This document shows positions 6,274 through 6,884 of a stretch of DNA of 6,884 nucleotides, piece by piece. Source of the DNA: an uncultured Bacilli bacterium (GTDB lineage: Bacteria; Bacillota_I; Bacilli_A; RF39; UBA660); contig CANQMB010000060.1 in NCBI GenBank assembly GCA_947624845.1, positions 1-6,884 on the forward strand, written 5' to 3'. Position 1 is the stretch's first letter; each line of letters opens with the position of its first letter. The notes under the pieces are model-generated. The model ran no database searches. It had not been told where the DNA came from and saw nothing but the letters and a program-made list of their open reading frames with translations. The translations under genes and the position numbers were made by a program.

Positions 6274-6330
6274 ATGAATAAAAATTTTGTTATAATATTT
6301 AGTGAAAGAGATAGTAATTTGTATGATTAA
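6274..6330 (+). CDS. Small ORF of 18 codons with an ideal ribosome binding site
   Basis: ATG 6274 opens an 18-residue frame, MNKNFVIIFSERDSNLYD, ending at TAA. AAAGGAG (6259-6265) lies 8 bases ahead, as good as any site in the window. A TACAAT (6247-6252) could be a -10, but it is too close to the ribosome binding site to give a usual leader and has no good -35. The peptide has a short hydrophobic strand (FVIIF) then a polar tail, with no membrane helix or RiPP-like leader. I do not recognise it. It could be a real small protein, or the surviving 5' end of a gene whose remainder was lost; the following AT-rich bases do not continue it in another frame that I can see. The merR promoter lies downstream of it, so it is not a leader peptide for that gene. 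Confidence 0.4.
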   Translation: MNKNFVIIFSERDSNLYD

Positions 6331-6361
6331 ATTAATTTTTTAACTTATTTCATTTTTAGTA

Positions 6362-6392
6362 TTGACTTAAAGTTCACTTTAACTTGTATAAT
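6362..6392 (+). promoter_or_regulatory. MerR-type promoter with dyad operator
   Basis: TTGACT (6362-6367) and TATAAT (6387-6392) are separated by 19 bases instead of the usual 17. The spacer region holds a perfect dyad, TTAAAGT-TC-ACTTTAA (6367-6382). An over-long spacer with a dyad inside it is the hallmark of promoters that MerR-family activators untwist. As it sits directly in front of a merR-family gene (start 6413), autoregulation is strongly implied. A second TATAAT at 6393-6398 has no -35 at a workable distance. Confidence 0.85.
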
Positions 6393-6412
6393 TATAATGA
6401 AGGGAGGATTAT

Positions 6413-6862
6413 ATGTCATATTCAATTAAAGAAGTTGCTAATATGATGAATGTTGTACCATCAACTTTACGATACTATGATTCTATGGGCTTACTTCCAA
6501 ATATCAAAAAAGTTAATGGAAGAAGAGTTTTTGAAGATAAAGACTTTAAATGGTTAAGAGTTTTAAATTGTATGAAAAATATCAACATGCCTATTTCTAA
6601 AATTAAAGAATATGTCGAATTAGCTCAAGAGGGAGATAGTACATTGAAAGAAAGATATAATATGATTTTAGAACAAAAGAAAATTATCGAAAAAGAACTG
6701 AAAGCCCTAGAAGATTGTTATAAAGAATTTGAATACAAAGAATGGTATTATGAAACAGCTATCAAAGCAGGAACTGAAAAAGTAGTTGAAAATATAACAT
6801 CTACTCTTCCTACTTTGGAAATTGATAAAATACCAAAAAATGAAAGGAAAGATGAAAAATGA
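6413..6862 (+). CDS. MerR-family transcriptional regulator
   Basis: A 149-residue DNA-binding protein. Residues 3-24 form the winged helix-turn-helix (YSIKEVANMMNVVPSTLRYY), followed by the family's YYDSMGLLP and a wing with GRRVFEDKDFKWL. Residues 45-75 (LRVLNCMKNINMPISKIKEYVEL) complete the DNA-binding domain. A charged dimerisation coiled coil runs about residues 84-115, with a short acidic/basic tail. There is no cysteine cluster of the metal-sensing MerR, CueR or ZntR kind, and no large effector domain, so it is closer to the small AdhR-like regulators that sense organic or redox signals; the ligand is unknown. Start ATG 6413 follows GGGAGG (6402-6407) at 5 bases. It probably controls its own promoter, the dyad at 6367-6382, and the gene that overlaps its stop by ATGA. 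Confidence 0.92.
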   Translation: MSYSIKEVANMMNVVPSTLRYYDSMGLLPNIKKVNGRRVFEDKDFKWLRVLNCMKNINMPISKIKEYVELAQEGDSTLKERYNMILEQKKIIEKELKALEDCYKEFEYKEWYYETAIKAGTEKVVENITSTLPTLEIDKIPKNERKDEK

Positions 6863-6884
6863 AAGAAGAATTAAATTTGGTAAC
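6859..6884 (+). CDS. Start of an unidentified gene, cut by the window end
   Basis: ATG 6859 overlaps the merR stop as ATGA and opens a frame reading MKEELNLV before the window ends. AAAGGA (6843-6848) lies 10 bases ahead inside merR. The overlap indicates translational coupling, so this is likely a target of the MerR regulator. Eight residues are too few to name a product. Confidence 0.6.

Noticed and set aside
6860..6874. TGA read as tryptophan (Mollicutes-type code)
   Set aside because: MerR would gain only four residues before TAA, so this gene is not decisive. But all tryptophans in the window are TGG and the ATGA overlap is a normal coupling signal, so the standard code is preferred.
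1..6884. CRISPR arrays, tRNA or rRNA genes, insertion sequences
   Set aside because: I saw no regularly spaced repeats, no tRNA cloverleaf ends and no transposase or terminal repeats.

Overview
The window is visibly AT-rich and reads as a chromosomal segment of a low-GC Gram-positive bacterium (Bacillota). The reasons are strong AGGAGG-type ribosome binding sites, extended -10 promoters (TGnTACAAT/TGnTATAAT), short intergenic gaps with intrinsic terminators, and the gene families present. All complete genes are on the + strand. Tryptophan is written TGG throughout, so the standard bacterial code fits. The species cannot be fixed from the sequence; a gut-type Clostridia or Erysipelotrichia-like organism is a guess.

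Layout. 1-1924: the 3' part of tldD, then tldE overlapping it by 8 bases, together encoding the two-subunit TldD/TldE metallopeptidase. 1955-2401: a small cyclophilin-like-fold protein with an N-terminal membrane anchor and a striking internal ribosome binding site that could also give a soluble form. 2402-2549: a leader region with a promoter candidate, a possible 12-residue leader peptide and an intrinsic-terminator hairpin lying in front of a MATE multidrug-efflux gene (2550-3932). A second terminator closes that gene. 4001-5506: a two-HKD cardiolipin synthase. 5507-5616: a promoter and a hairpin that pairs away the ribosome binding site of the next gene, a free-standing prolyl-tRNA editing (YbaK/ProX-type) protein at 5617-6153, followed by a terminator. 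6192-6412: an intergenic stretch with an 18-codon small ORF that has an ideal ribosome binding site, then a MerR-type promoter with a 19-base spacer and a dyad operator. 6413-6862: a MerR-family regulator, translationally coupled by ATGA overlap to a gene that leaves the window.

How the parts relate. TldD and TldE work as one enzyme. The other genes look like separate transcription units rather than one pathway: drug efflux, membrane lipid synthesis, translation quality control and a stress- or ligand-sensing regulator. The MATE gene (28 ATA isoleucine codons) and the editing gene (7 ATA of 15 Ile) differ sharply in codon use from tldD (0 ATA) and cls (3 ATA), which suggests mixed ancestry.

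The most interesting features are regulatory: the apparent transcription attenuator in front of the efflux pump, the sequestered ribosome binding site in front of the editing protein, and the dual start of the cyclophilin-like protein. I did not find a clearly new multi-gene system.
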